Counted from the first letter of the stretch, positions 14,988 to 23,796 are shown. The stretch: DNA of 64,000 nucleotides from Staphylospora marina (GCF_003856495.1 NZ_CP034118.1:2082182-2146181); one strand, 5' to 3'. Made by a program: numbers and translations. Notes: a model not told the origin generated them from the letters alone.

Positions 14988-16601
14988 CTATTCGTCCACC
15001 CGGTACGCCGTTTCTCCGTTCACCACCGTAAAGAGCGTCCGGGCTTCCAGCAACTCGTCGATTTCCACGGCAAAGATGTCCCGGTCATAGACGGTCAGGT
15101 CTGCCCGTTTGCCCACGGACAGCGTGCCTCGCTCGTGTTCCTCTCCCGCCGCGTATGCACTGCCGCTGGTGAACAACTGGACGGCTTCGAGTCTGTTCAA
15201 TGTTTCGTGCGGATGATGGCCCGGGTGATCATCCGGGTCGTCCAGTCTGCGTCGGGTGATCGCGGCATGGATGCCGAGCAACGGATGAAGCGGCTCGATC
15301 GGCGCATCGCTGCCTCCCGCGCACCGGATGCCCGCCGCCAGGAGAGTTTTCCACGCATACGCGCAGCGGGCAAGCTCCGGATCGATCCGCTCCAGAACCC
15401 ACGGAAAATCACTGGCCACGAAACGCGGCTGGATGTCCACGGCCACGGGAAGCCGGGCCAGTCTTTCGATCAAGTCCGGACGCATGATCTGCGCATGAAT
15501 CAGTCGGTGTCTGAGGTTCACGCCCTTGTCCGGATCAAAGGGGTGTGCTTCCATCGCCGTGATCACCCGGTCGGCCGCCTCATCCCCGATGGCGTGTACG
15601 GCCACCGGCATCAGTCGGTCGGCCGCCAAACCGGTCAGGTACAACAGCTCCTCCGGATCATGAATGCCCATTCCCGTGTTTCCGGGATCATCGGCATACG
15701 CTCTGGACAAAAGGGCCGTCCGTCCGCCGATCGATCCGTCGGCGAACATCTTCATCGCTCCGATCCGGAACCATTCATCTCCTTGCCCGGCGCGCCACCC
15801 CAGTTCATCCAGTTCATGCAGATGGGGATGGTAGATCAGGTGATGCGTTCGGAGCAGCACTCCCTCTTCCCTGAGCTCCCGGCAAATGCGGATCAGCTCG
15901 TCCACACTGCCGATGTACCGGAGGTCTTCCGTATGCACTCCGGTAAGTCCGCTGGCCAGTGCCAACCGCATCGCCCGACGCATGGTCTCTTTCTTCGTCC
16001 GGTAGCCGGGCTTCGGCTGGGCCTCCACAAAGAGGCGGGAGGCGTTTTCGTACACCAGTCCGTTCAATGCGCCGTGTTCATCCCGGCCGAATGACCCCCG
16101 TTCGGGATCGGGCTCGTCCTCCCGGATCCCCGCCGCCCGGTACGCCCGGCTGTTCACCAAGAAGGTGTGGAAGCAAACCCTGGAAAGAAACAGCGGATGA
16201 TCCGGTACCGCCCGGTCCAACTCTTCCAGGGAAGGCATGCGGCCGAGCCGGTTCTCATCCCATCCCATGCCGATGAGCCATTCCCCCGGTTCCAGCCTGC
16301 CGGCCCGCTCCCGCAACACCGCCAACATTTCCTCCACGCTGCGGACCGCTCCGAGATCCACCATGCCCAGCTGCTGCCCCACGCCGGACAGATGAATGTG
16401 GCTGTCCACCAGTCCCGGCAAGGCATACCCCCCGCACAGATCCACCCGAACGGCATCCGCCCTGCCGAAATCGAGCAAAATCTGTTCGTTGTCTCCCACG
16501 GCCACGATTCGCCCGTCTTCGACGGCAACCGCCTCCGCGCGGGGACAAGTGGGATCCAGTGTGGTGATATGGCCGTTGAAGTACACGATCCTCTTGCCCA
16601 T
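14988..16601 (-). CDS. Amidohydrolase family 3 protein (YtcJ-like)
   Basis: 537 residues of the metal-dependent amidohydrolase (TIM-barrel) superfamily. The N-terminal beta-sandwich leads to LPGLVDSHIHLSGVG (HxH metal ligands), later HAIGDEAADRVI and GGSDAPIEPLHPLLGIHAAI (catalytic Asp region). The length and order match the YtcJ/LAF3-like subgroup, which includes N-substituted formamide deformylase. The substrate is unknown. The start ATG 16601 (MGKRIVYF) has GAGAGG about 11 bases upstream. Monocistronic. Confidence 0.85.
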   Translation of the reverse strand: MGKRIVYFNGHITTLDPTCPRAEAVAVEDGRIVAVGDNEQILLDFGRADAVRVDLCGGYALPGLVDSHIHLSGVGQQLGMVDLGAVRSVEEMLAVLRERAGRLEPGEWLIGMGWDENRLGRMPSLEELDRAVPDHPLFLSRVCFHTFLVNSRAYRAAGIREDEPDPERGSFGRDEHGALNGLVYENASRLFVEAQPKPGYRTKKETMRRAMRLALASGLTGVHTEDLRYIGSVDELIRICRELREEGVLLRTHHLIYHPHLHELDELGWRAGQGDEWFRIGAMKMFADGSIGGRTALLSRAYADDPGNTGMGIHDPEELLYLTGLAADRLMPVAVHAIGDEAADRVITAMEAHPFDPDKGVNLRHRLIHAQIMRPDLIERLARLPVAVDIQPRFVASDFPWVLERIDPELARCAYAWKTLLAAGIRCAGGSDAPIEPLHPLLGIHAAITRRRLDDPDDHPGHHPHETLNRLEAVQLFTSGSAYAAGEEHERGTLSVGKRADLTVYDRDIFAVEIDELLEARTLFTVVNGETAYRVDE

Positions 16602-16715
16602 GCATCCAGTCCTCTCGGTATTTTTGGTTTCTGTTTCCATCTTATCTGCAAGCTTTCCCGCCGTAAAGTTCATTTTTTTTCGACAAAACCTCCGGAAACA
16701 ATTCCCTGTGTATCA

Positions 16716-16737
16716 CGAACACACATTCGCATACAAT
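16716..16737 (+). promoter_or_regulatory. LexA (SOS) box and -10 of the Y-family polymerase gene
   Basis: CGAAC-ACAC-ATTCG at 16716-16729 matches the Bacillus LexA/DinR consensus CGAAC-N4-GTTCG in 9 of 10 positions. A -10 TACAAT lies right behind at 16732-16737. A weaker second copy (CAATC-ATAT-GTTCG, 8 of 10) lies at 16750-16763, between the promoter and the start codon. Confidence 0.6.
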
Positions 16738-16777
16738 AAACCACAAAGGCAATCATATGTTCGCCGGAGGTGCCGTG

Positions 16778-18007
16778 ATGGAACCCGTCATCTTTCTCGT
16801 GGACATGCAATCGTTCTATGCGGGAGTGGAAAAGGCGCTCCGTCCGGAATTGAAGGACCGGCCCGTCGTGGTGGCCGGCGATCCCGAGCGCCGAAGCGGA
16901 ATCATCCTGGCCGCCTGCCCTCTCGCCAAGGCCCACGGCATTCAAAACGCGATCACTCTGCGCGAAGCGCTGGAACTGTGTCCCGGGCTGACGGCGGTTC
17001 GTCCGCGCATGGGTCTGTATCTGCGGGCGTCCTTGATGATCACGGAAATCCTGGAAACCTTCAGCGACCAGGTGGAGCCGTATTCGATCGACGAGCAGTT
17101 TGTGTGCGTGTCCGGAAGCGAGAAGCTGTTCGGAGATCCCTGGACGATCGCCCGCAAAATGCAGGAAGCCATCCGCATCCGCCTCGGAGTCCGGGCCCGC
17201 ATCGGCATGGGCCCCAACAAAGTGCTGAGCAAGATGGCTTGCGATCATTTCGCCAAAAAAAACGAAAGCGGCATCTTCCGTCTGGATCATTCCAATCTGG
17301 AGAGTCACCTGTGGCCCCTGCCGGTGGAGAAGATGTTCGGAGTGGGCTTGCGCATGAAGAAACACCTGAACCGCACGGGCATCCGCACGATCGGGGATTT
17401 GGCCCGTTTTCCGCTGCACCGGCTGAAAAAACGCTGGGGCATCATGGGGCACGTGCTGTGGATGACCGCCAACGGTCAGGACGCCTCGCCGGTCAGTCGG
17501 GAAACGTTTGACCGGCAAAAAGCGATCGGTCACCACATGACGTTGCCCCGGGATTATCACACGGCGGAGGAGATCCGGGTGGTGCTGCTGGAATTGTGCG
17601 AGGAAGTGTGCCGGAGAGCCCGCCGGCACGGACTGATGGGCCGGACGGTTCACGTGGGGTGCCGCGGAGCCGATTTTTCCCTGCCGACGGGATTCCACCG
17701 TCAAGCGGGAATGCCGGAAGCCACCCATGACGCTTCCACCTTGTTCCGCCACGCCTGGCGGGTGTTTGAAAAGTTTTGGGACGGAAAACCGGTTCGCTCG
17801 CTGGGCGTGACACTGGCGAACCTGCAGGATGACCGGACGGTTCAGCTCAGCCTGTTCGAAGATCGGGACAGACAGATGCGGCTCGGAGCGGCCATGGACG
17901 AGATCAGAAGCCGCTTCGGTCCGACGGCGATTCTCCGGGCGTCTTCCCTGGTACCGGCCGGTCAGGCCAGGGAGCGGGCCGTGAAGATCGGAGGGCATGC
18001 CCGGTGA
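16778..18007 (+). CDS. Y-family DNA polymerase (UvrX/YqjW-like)
   Basis: 409 residues. The palm domain shows the metal-binding carboxylates FLVDMQSFYAGVE and PYSIDEQFVCV, plus RIGMGPNKVLSKMA and GVGLRMKKHLNRTGIRTIGD (helix-hairpin-helix). The subtype with a UvrX/YqjW-like C-terminus is typical of Bacillales; such polymerases carry out translesion synthesis. A short VQLSLFED stretch near the C-terminus resembles a beta-clamp-binding motif. ATG 16778 follows GGAGGTG; the ATG at 16757 lacks an SD. The gene overlaps the YolD-like gene (GTGA) and sits behind a LexA box. Confidence 0.88.
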   Translation: MEPVIFLVDMQSFYAGVEKALRPELKDRPVVVAGDPERRSGIILAACPLAKAHGIQNAITLREALELCPGLTAVRPRMGLYLRASLMITEILETFSDQVEPYSIDEQFVCVSGSEKLFGDPWTIARKMQEAIRIRLGVRARIGMGPNKVLSKMACDHFAKKNESGIFRLDHSNLESHLWPLPVEKMFGVGLRMKKHLNRTGIRTIGDLARFPLHRLKKRWGIMGHVLWMTANGQDASPVSRETFDRQKAIGHHMTLPRDYHTAEEIRVVLLELCEEVCRRARRHGLMGRTVHVGCRGADFSLPTGFHRQAGMPEATHDASTLFRHAWRVFEKFWDGKPVRSLGVTLANLQDDRTVQLSLFEDRDRQMRLGAAMDEIRSRFGPTAILRASSLVPAGQARERAVKIGGHAR

Positions 18008-18348
18008 GCGGCGGCGAAGGACTGGATCGCAAGAACATGTTGTGGGAGGGGAGCCGGATGTTCCTGCCCGAGCACCGACAGGCGCTGCTCCGGCAAAGAG
18101 CGGAGGCGGAGCGGGTGGAACCGCCGGAGCTGGATGAAGATCGGCTGGAAGAGATCAACCGGCTGGTCGTTGAAGCGCTGCATGCCGACTTTCCGCTGGT
18201 GGTCCGCTGGGTGGAAAACGGCCGACTGACGGAGTTCTGCGGTTTCATCCAAAAGGTGGATCCCCATGCCCGGCAACTGAAACTGGCCGACGGCCGCACC
18301 GTGCGCACGGTTCCGTTTGATCGGTTGTGCGACGCGCACAGACCGTGA
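18004..18348 (+). CDS. YolD-like family protein
   Basis: 114 residues with the YolD-like pattern: MLWEGSRMFLPEHRQALL near the N-terminus, then LVVRWVENGRLTEFCGFIQK and IPFD-type VPFDRLCDA at the end. YolD-like proteins are encoded next to UvrX/YqjW polymerases, as here, and are thought to act like UmuD in controlling them. The start GTG 18004 overlaps the polymerase stop (GTGA) with GGAGGG 8 bases upstream, so the pair is translationally coupled. Confidence 0.85.
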   Translation: MSGGEGLDRKNMLWEGSRMFLPEHRQALLRQRAEAERVEPPELDEDRLEEINRLVVEALHADFPLVVRWVENGRLTEFCGFIQKVDPHARQLKLADGRTVRTVPFDRLCDAHRP

Positions 18349-18404
18349 AGGTTGAAAAAGAAAGAAGCCCTGCCGATGAGGCGGAGCTTTCGGCCCGTCG
18401 GGCA

Positions 18405-18431
18405 ACAAAAAACCGCCGGCGCACCCGGCGG
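18405..18431 (-). terminator. Intrinsic terminator of the MFS transporter gene
   Basis: CCGCCGG/CCGGCGG hairpin (18413-18431), followed on the minus strand by TTTTTTGTTG. Confidence 0.75.
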
Positions 18432-18500
18432 AACCATTCTTCCCCCTGACCCGGACACCGGAGAACGTCATCCGTGTCCCGGAGAGGTCTGTTGCATCGG

Positions 18501-19748
18501 TCAGTGAACGGATTCGGAAGACGCCTGCTCTTCCGGATTCCGTTCCCTGAGATAACGGGCGGCCAGCCAGCCGACTCCCCAGTTGGCGACGGCACACAAC
18601 AGACCCGCCAACCACAGGTCCACGCTTTCAAACGCCCAAGTCGCCAAGAAGGACAGCGACGCGGAACCGACGTACATCGCGGAAGCGTTGAGGGACAGCA
18701 CCGTGCCCCGCGCCTCCGGACGCAACTCGGCGATCCGGGCGTTCAGCGACGCATGCCCCACCCCGTACATCAGCGCCCAGACAAATTGAATGACCAACAC
18801 CAACCAGATGGAAACCGCAAGGTCGACCACCAGGGCAAAGAGCAATATCATCACCGAGACGGTCAGGGATGCCAGCACCAGCAACCGACTCTTGCCACGG
18901 GTGTCCGCCAGGCGACCGCCCACCAAACTTCCCAGCACACTGCCGATGCCGGCGACCATGAGCACCAGGCTGATCGCTCCGACATCGAGATCGAAATAGA
19001 GACGATACACCGCGCCGGACTGGCTGTACATTCCCTGCAGCCCGCCGAAAAACAGGGCGGAAGCTCCCAGCGAAGCAAGCACTCCCTTGTCCGCGGCGGC
19101 GTCGCGAAGCATGACCGACAGCGGAACCCTCCCGGCGGTTCCCGGCGCAGCAGCCGGCATGCGCGTCAGCAGTCCGGCGGCGGCCACGGGAATCAACGCG
19201 GCCAGCAGCCAGAAGGTCCAACGCCAGCTGCCGAGCTCCGCCAACCATCCTCCCAGCGGAATGCCCAGAACCGAAGCAGCGACCAGCGATCCCGTAACGA
19301 TGCCCATCACCCGGCCGCGCATCTGCTCCGGCCATGCATCCGCGGCGACGGCAAACACCGAGGGTTGCACCATCCCCGCTCCGATCCCGGTCAAAACGCG
19401 AAACACCAGGAGTTCGGAGAACGAACCGGCAAATCCGACCAACGCGGTGGCCACCGTAAACAACCCCATTCCCGCGGCGAGCACGCTTTTCCGGCCCAAA
19501 CGGTCCGAAATCATTCCGGCCACGGGAGCAAACAAGGCGTACGAGATGGCATACGCGGCCACGAGCATGCCCCCGGACTTCAGCGGCATGCCGGTGGAAG
19601 CCGACATTCCGGGAATGAGAGGAACCGTGACAATGGCTTCCATTCCCACCAGAAACGCGGTGAACGACAGAGCCAGCAGCAAAATCTTTCCGGGCTCCGG
19701 ACGGGGAGCGATCTCCCCGGATGTGCCCGGCACGGAAGCGGGACTCAT
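18501..19748 (-). CDS. Major facilitator superfamily transporter
   Basis: 415 residues and 12 predicted membrane segments. The conserved loop after TM2 reads GMISDRLGRKSVLAAGM, and GIGAGMVQPSVFAVAADAWP is typical of DHA-type drug:H+ antiporters. It is probably an efflux pump; the substrate is unknown. AAGGAGG 8 bases upstream selects the ATG at 19748; an upstream in-frame ATG (19766) overlaps that SD. Monocistronic with a terminator. Confidence 0.85.
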   Translation of the reverse strand: MSPASVPGTSGEIAPRPEPGKILLLALSFTAFLVGMEAIVTVPLIPGMSASTGMPLKSGGMLVAAYAISYALFAPVAGMISDRLGRKSVLAAGMGLFTVATALVGFAGSFSELLVFRVLTGIGAGMVQPSVFAVAADAWPEQMRGRVMGIVTGSLVAASVLGIPLGGWLAELGSWRWTFWLLAALIPVAAAGLLTRMPAAAPGTAGRVPLSVMLRDAAADKGVLASLGASALFFGGLQGMYSQSGAVYRLYFDLDVGAISLVLMVAGIGSVLGSLVGGRLADTRGKSRLLVLASLTVSVMILLFALVVDLAVSIWLVLVIQFVWALMYGVGHASLNARIAELRPEARGTVLSLNASAMYVGSASLSFLATWAFESVDLWLAGLLCAVANWGVGWLAARYLRERNPEEQASSESVH

Positions 19749-20267
19749 GCGGGATTCCTCCTTCATGACGAAATGGGTGGAGCCTGTCTTTGCCTTTTCT
19801 CATGAAAGGCGTGCACTCCACCGGACATCTCCCTCTTTTCCTACGTATACAAAAATATCCGTTTCGCCATGAATCCACCGATTTCCTTTGATAAATGATA
19901 TGATCTTGCATGAGTCCGGCGATTTCTCCCTCTCCCTGGTCCTGGAGCGGGCCGGACTGATCCGGATGGACTCGATAACGGTTGATCCCTCCCGCGAAAG
20001 CGATGTTCTTCACAACGCCGAAACCGTTCGCTTTCCCTGTTCAAGGGATTCAGGCGCCCTTTTGGGCCGCATGTGGACGCAGGATCTTGACAGATCCCGG
20101 CAGTTCCGGATTCTGACATTCTGGAGACACGAGAAAGTGCATCACCATGAATCACAAAGCGAAATACCCGCATTTGTGACGCAGCCGGAGTCCATGGGGA
20201 TCGAACACCCCGTCATCAGCCGTCTGTTCCTTCCGGAGCCGAGGTGGATTGTCATCCCGGACTGAGC
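19749..20267. other. 519-bp intergenic region, no recognised gene
   Basis: It separates two minus-strand transporter genes. A 125-codon plus-strand frame (19888-20265) starts at a codon without an SD and has no recognisable protein features, so I do not call it a gene. A TTGACA hexamer near 20085 has no matching -10. It could be a decayed gene or the leader of the MFS gene. Confidence 0.4.
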
Positions 20268-21155
20268 TCATGACGACCGGCGCAAATACCAAGCGATTCC
20301 GCCGACCGTCAGCATGCAGCCGAGAATCTGCACCGGGGTGACCGGCTCCCCGAGGAGCCAGAATGCCAGCAAAATCGCGCCCACCGGCTCACCCAGAACG
20401 GCCGTTTGAATGGTCACCGCATCCACTTGGCGAAGGAGGCGGTTGAACAGCACATGCCCGAACACGGTGGGAACCAGAGCCAAAAGAAAGAAAATGCCCC
20501 ATTCCCGCGCCGGCCAAGTGAACAGAGGCATCTCCTGCCAAGCATTCATTCCGGCGAGAAACAAACCGGCCACTCCGAACACGGAAAAACTGTAGATGGA
20601 AGTGGACAATTTCTCCCGCAGCCGCTCCCCGATCAACATGTGGACGGAGACGGCAAACGCTCCGAACAGGGAAAGCAGATCCCCGATCCAGGCCGTTCCT
20701 CCCACCTGCAGGTCCGCACCGGCCACCAACGCGGAACCCGTCACCGCCAGCATCATCCCGAAAAGGGCCATTCTGCCGATGTTCCGGCGGAACACCACCC
20801 GGGCTCCCCACGCGGCAAAGAGCGGTCCGGTGCTGAGCAACACCATGGAACTGGCCACACTGGTATAACGAAACGAAGAGATCCATCCCCAAAAATGAAG
20901 CCCCAGAAAGAGTCCGGAAAGAAACAGCCATCCCCAGTCACGGCCCGTCAGATTTCCCCACTCTTTCTTTCGCCGCCAGACCCAGGGAATCATGAACGCC
21001 ATGGCGATGAACAACCGGTACATCCCCAGCACCCCGGCGGGTGCCTCCGACCACTTGATGAAAATGGCGGAAAAAGAGACCGCCGTCACCCCGACAAACA
21101 GCCACAGGGTTTTCTCCGGGGCGGTCATCCGTTTTGATTCATTCCAAATCCCCAT
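20268..21155 (-). CDS. EamA/DMT-family transporter
   Basis: 295 residues with ten membrane segments in two EamA halves (first half SFSAIFIKWSEAPAGVLGMY, second half GEPVGAILLAFWLLGEPVTP). This is a drug/metabolite transporter superfamily exporter, likely for amino acids or metabolites; the substrate is not predictable. AAGGAGAG 8 bases before ATG 21155 fixes the start; the upstream ATG at 21179 overlaps that SD. Monocistronic. Confidence 0.85.
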   Translation of the reverse strand: MGIWNESKRMTAPEKTLWLFVGVTAVSFSAIFIKWSEAPAGVLGMYRLFIAMAFMIPWVWRRKKEWGNLTGRDWGWLFLSGLFLGLHFWGWISSFRYTSVASSMVLLSTGPLFAAWGARVVFRRNIGRMALFGMMLAVTGSALVAGADLQVGGTAWIGDLLSLFGAFAVSVHMLIGERLREKLSTSIYSFSVFGVAGLFLAGMNAWQEMPLFTWPAREWGIFFLLALVPTVFGHVLFNRLLRQVDAVTIQTAVLGEPVGAILLAFWLLGEPVTPVQILGCMLTVGGIAWYLRRSS

Positions 21156-21195
21156 CGGTTTCTCTCCTTCAGAAAGCAAACGGCGGAGAAGGCCG

Positions 21196-21375
21196 TCACC
21201 ATCTCCGCGTGATTCGAAGCCATTGCCCCGCCCGTTTCATCGTCCGTTTCGCCCGCCACCACGGGCCGCATTTTCCGCTCGGCGGAGCATTCCGGCCGGT
21301 CCCCCGGTTCCCTTCCCTCTCCCGTTCAAAGTACAATTTCACCATCAATTCATAGTACAGGGGATCCTTGTCCAA
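21196..21375 (-). CDS. Possible small basic protein
   Basis: A 59-codon frame starting at TTG 21375, which has GGAGGT about 8 bases upstream. It opens with a helical DKDPLYYELMVKLYFERE and ends strongly basic with Trp/Arg (RAKRTMKRAGQWLRITRRW). The charge pattern is loosely like small Bacillales proteins such as YqzE, but I cannot assign it. It lies just upstream of the EamA gene and may be its first cistron. Confidence 0.4.
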   Translation of the reverse strand: MDKDPLYYELMVKLYFEREREGNRGTGRNAPPSGKCGPWWRAKRTMKRAGQWLRITRRW

Positions 21376-21550
21376 TCCCGTCCACCTCCGGCGAAAAAGA
21401 CGGGGAAACATCCCTGTCGGGTTTCGACCTTTCGCGGTTGAAAATGTTCCCGGAGCGTGCGGACGAACCGGCCCGTCATGGCAGACAGGGGTCGCGCTCT
21501 ACGAGTGACTTCAAAGGAATCATTTACCTTTCACAATCCATTGCCATCAC

Positions 21551-21580
21551 TTGACGATAAGAATCATTTTCAATTAGTAT
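21551..21580 (+). promoter_or_regulatory. Promoter with overlapping Fur-type box
   Basis: -35 TTGACG (21551-21556), 18-bp spacer, -10 TAGTAT (21575-21580). The spacer carries GATAAGAATCATTTTCAAT. Read on the minus strand this is TGAAAAT-G-ATTCTTA, 11 of 14 matches to the 7-1-7 Fur consensus TGATAAT-N-ATTATCA. The placement between -35 and -10 is right for iron-dependent repression. Confidence 0.6.
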
Positions 21581-21630
21581 TCTACCGAGAATGACTCTCA
21601 AAGGAAACAGGTTTTCCGGGAGGTAGCGGA

Positions 21631-22095
21631 ATGAACAGGGAAATTGACGGTCTGATCGACATTCATACCATCTTGTCCCATGAGCGGAAACTGGGAGGAG
21701 CCGTGGAGGCCGACTTCATCCGGCTGAATTCGGGGGAAATGTTTCAATCGCCGGTGATCACCCGAATCGATGTGACCGGAGGGAACGTTTACACGGTCAG
21801 TTTCGTGGATGAAAGCGGACGCAAATTCATTGTTCACGTCAACGAAATCGCCGTGATCGGTTCCCCCGGACACAAACGGATCCATGAATTGAACAACCGG
21901 TATGGCAAGCAGATGCTGACCGCCCGGAAACTGGCTTATCTGAAGCGTCTGTGCGAAGTAAACGCGGGAAGTTCCGATCCCTTCTTCGTGAAAGAAGTGA
22001 TCGTCATTCTCGATGACATCGGCATGGACGCGGTCAACGAAGTGCTGCATCCGGAACTCCTGCCGGTGATCCGCAAAACGTTGAGCGCCGCGTGA
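21631..22095 (+). CDS. Unknown protein behind a Fur-type box
   Basis: 154 residues, soluble, no signal peptide. The N-terminal half looks beta-rich (GGNVYTVSFVDESGRKFIVHVNEIAV) and the C-terminal half helical. I do not recognise the family. GGGAGGTAGCGGA precedes ATG 21631. The Fur-type promoter upstream and convergence with the encapsulin/IMEF iron-storage pair (21-bp gap) suggest a role in iron homeostasis; that is inference from context only. Confidence 0.7.
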   Translation: MNREIDGLIDIHTILSHERKLGGAVEADFIRLNSGEMFQSPVITRIDVTGGNVYTVSFVDESGRKFIVHVNEIAVIGSPGHKRIHELNNRYGKQMLTARKLAYLKRLCEVNAGSSDPFFVKEVIVILDDIGMDAVNEVLHPELLPVIRKTLSAA

Positions 22096-22116
22096 AACGG
22101 ATGTTCGCCGGCCGAC

Positions 22117-22968
22117 TCATGTTCCCGTCGGGGATTCCAGCGTACAGATCGCGCCCGGTCGTTTGATCCGGAGCACCAGCGTTTCGTACACCCTGAACAG
22201 ATAATTCATGTTGTCCGTATCCAGGAACACCACATCCATGTCTTCGGAGACCGCCAGATCGAGGTTTTGCCGCCCGGTCGACACGATGACACCGGCATCC
22301 CCGCGAATGACCGGAGATTGGTAGATCCCGTCCGTCATCAGCTCACGGACATGCTCCACTTCCAGCACACGCGTGCCTTCGTGGACCCGATGAAGCATGG
22401 CATAAAGTGTCGGGGACAACACGAGGGCATACGGACCGGTGTGTCCCATGGCCATGAGTTTGTTGCGGGCTTCCACCACATCGGCAAAAGCATTCCCGGA
22501 TTTCATCCAGTCGCTCCGAATGTGGGTGAGCCTGCCTTTCACGTTCATCAGACCCGGCAAGCCGAACTTTTCCGATCCGTTGAAGATGAGTTCATCCTCC
22601 AAAAGCGCACATTGCTGGGCCGCGTTGGCCGCCGGCGAAAAATCGACCGGAATGTCGAGGGACCGGCTTTGGTCAATGTCCCTGCGGTACAGCACGAAGT
22701 CTTTGTACAGCATGGGCACCGTCAAATTGACCCGTCCGTTCGGAACGGACAAATCCGGCTCGTCTCCGTGCAGACTCAACATTCCCCGTTCCGGGTTCTC
22801 GTAGAAATCGTTCACCACGGTCTGGATTCCTTCCCCAAGGGGACCGTACAAATCGATGAATCTTCTTCCGACCAACTGTCTGGCAGCCGTCTCCACCACC
22901 GTTTTTTCAAGCGCCTCCCATTCTTCCTCGCGAAGCGGTGCGGACGGAAAACGTGTCAACTTGCTCAT
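22117..22968 (-). CDS. Family 1 encapsulin shell protein
   Basis: 283 residues, the usual encapsulin length, with the HK97-like fold pattern: AARQLVGRRFIDLYGPLGEG near the N-terminus, SRSLDIPVDFSPAANAAQQC, IFNGSEKFGLPGLMN, and a C-terminal VVFLDTDNMNYLFRVYETLV. Encapsulins self-assemble into hollow compartments that load cargo through a short C-terminal tag. The upstream gene is an IMEF cargo carrying exactly such a tag. ATG 22968 has GGGAGG about 9 bases upstream, and the cargo gene ends 15 bp before it (one operon). Confidence 0.93.
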   Translation of the reverse strand: MSKLTRFPSAPLREEEWEALEKTVVETAARQLVGRRFIDLYGPLGEGIQTVVNDFYENPERGMLSLHGDEPDLSVPNGRVNLTVPMLYKDFVLYRRDIDQSRSLDIPVDFSPAANAAQQCALLEDELIFNGSEKFGLPGLMNVKGRLTHIRSDWMKSGNAFADVVEARNKLMAMGHTGPYALVLSPTLYAMLHRVHEGTRVLEVEHVRELMTDGIYQSPVIRGDAGVIVSTGRQNLDLAVSEDMDVVFLDTDNMNYLFRVYETLVLRIKRPGAICTLESPTGT

Positions 22969-22983
22969 CGCGTTCAGCCTCCC

Positions 22984-23571
22984 TCAGTGTTTCAGACTTC
23001 CCACGGTCCAGCGTTTCCGGAGCGAAGCGGGATCCGGCTTCGGATCCGGGGCTGCCGGGTCGGAATGCAGCGGAACCTTCAGATCATCCGCCACGTCCTC
23101 TTTTTCGTCCGTCGGAACCGAACCTCTCCCGGAAACCGCCTCACCGTAACGCTCATTGAGTTCTTCCAGAATGTCCTTGATGGCTCCGTAATCGTCATGG
23201 GTCATCTCTCTCATGCGCCGCAATTCCCCGGTCCGTTCTTCGTCCTGAAAATGATGCAGGGCCAGATCGATATGTTCGAGAAAATTGTGCAATCCGAACT
23301 TCTCCAAGCCAAGATCCTGCAGCAGGTACACCCATTCCGGATCATCCGGATCCCGGTCTCCGGAGCGCTCCGCCATGGCTTCGACCTTGGGCAGCAAATC
23401 CCGCAAGCGATCGAGCCGGTGTTCTTCCTCTTCATAGATGTGGTGATAGTACAAACGCTCATAATCGTCGGTTGCCTCACGAATCACCGGATCCAGCATG
23501 TTCATGAATTCGGTGACCGCCTCCCGGGTCCGGTTCAGAATGCCGGCCAATTCCGCGAAACGTTCCGTCAT
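22984..23571 (-). CDS. IMEF encapsulin cargo (iron-mineralising ferritin-like protein)
   Basis: 195 residues. An N-terminal four-helix region is rich in Glu/His, including YYHHIYEEEEHRLDRL and HNFLEHIDLALHHFQDEE, as expected for the ferritin-like IMEF family (Iron-Mineralising Encapsulin-associated Firmicute). A Pro/Asp-rich linker (about 150-180) leads to the C-terminal loading peptide RWTVGSLKH, whose TVGSL core is the known IMEF targeting motif. It oxidises and stores iron inside the shell. GGGGAGGTTC precedes ATG 23571. First gene of the encapsulin operon. Confidence 0.9.
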   Translation of the reverse strand: MTERFAELAGILNRTREAVTEFMNMLDPVIREATDDYERLYYHHIYEEEEHRLDRLRDLLPKVEAMAERSGDRDPDDPEWVYLLQDLGLEKFGLHNFLEHIDLALHHFQDEERTGELRRMREMTHDDYGAIKDILEELNERYGEAVSGRGSVPTDEKEDVADDLKVPLHSDPAAPDPKPDPASLRKRWTVGSLKH

Positions 23572-23629
23572 GAACCTCCCCTCGCTTTCACAGCCTCTTC
23601 CTCCCCAATATCACCCGAAACCATGCGAT

Positions 23630-23664
23630 TTAAACAGAAAAACCCCGTCCACGAAGGAACGGGG
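23630..23664 (-). terminator. Terminator-like hairpin upstream of the encapsulin operon
   Basis: CCCCGT...ACGGGG stem (23643-23664), followed on the minus strand by GTTTTTCTG. It would block read-through from the nucleoside-recognition gene into the encapsulin operon. Confidence 0.6.
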
Positions 23665-23680
23665 GGCGAACCGGCAACAC

Positions 23681-23782
23681 GTGCGGAATGACGTTTTCAA
23701 AAGGTCACTTTCCTGGCAAGATATGATGACGAAGGCTTTCGAAGTCAGCGGATTCAGCGATGAAGATCTGGTCACCCGATGA
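23681..23782 (+). CDS. Possible 33-aa peptide gene
   Basis: A short plus-strand frame from GTG 23681 whose codons read like a real amphipathic peptide (FKRSLSWQDMMTKAFEVSG then FSDEDLVTR). It lies between two hairpins that face away from each other. There is no clear SD (a G-rich stretch about 12 bases upstream), so it may be chance. Confidence 0.25.
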   Translation: MRNDVFKRSLSWQDMMTKAFEVSGFSDEDLVTR

Positions 23783-23796
23783 TTCGCCACAGTGGA

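Noticed and set aside
21581-21600. A second Fur-like element GAGAATGACTCTC just downstream of the promoter
   Set aside because: It is a short imperfect palindrome that matches the Fur consensus poorly; only the box at 21557-21575 is kept.
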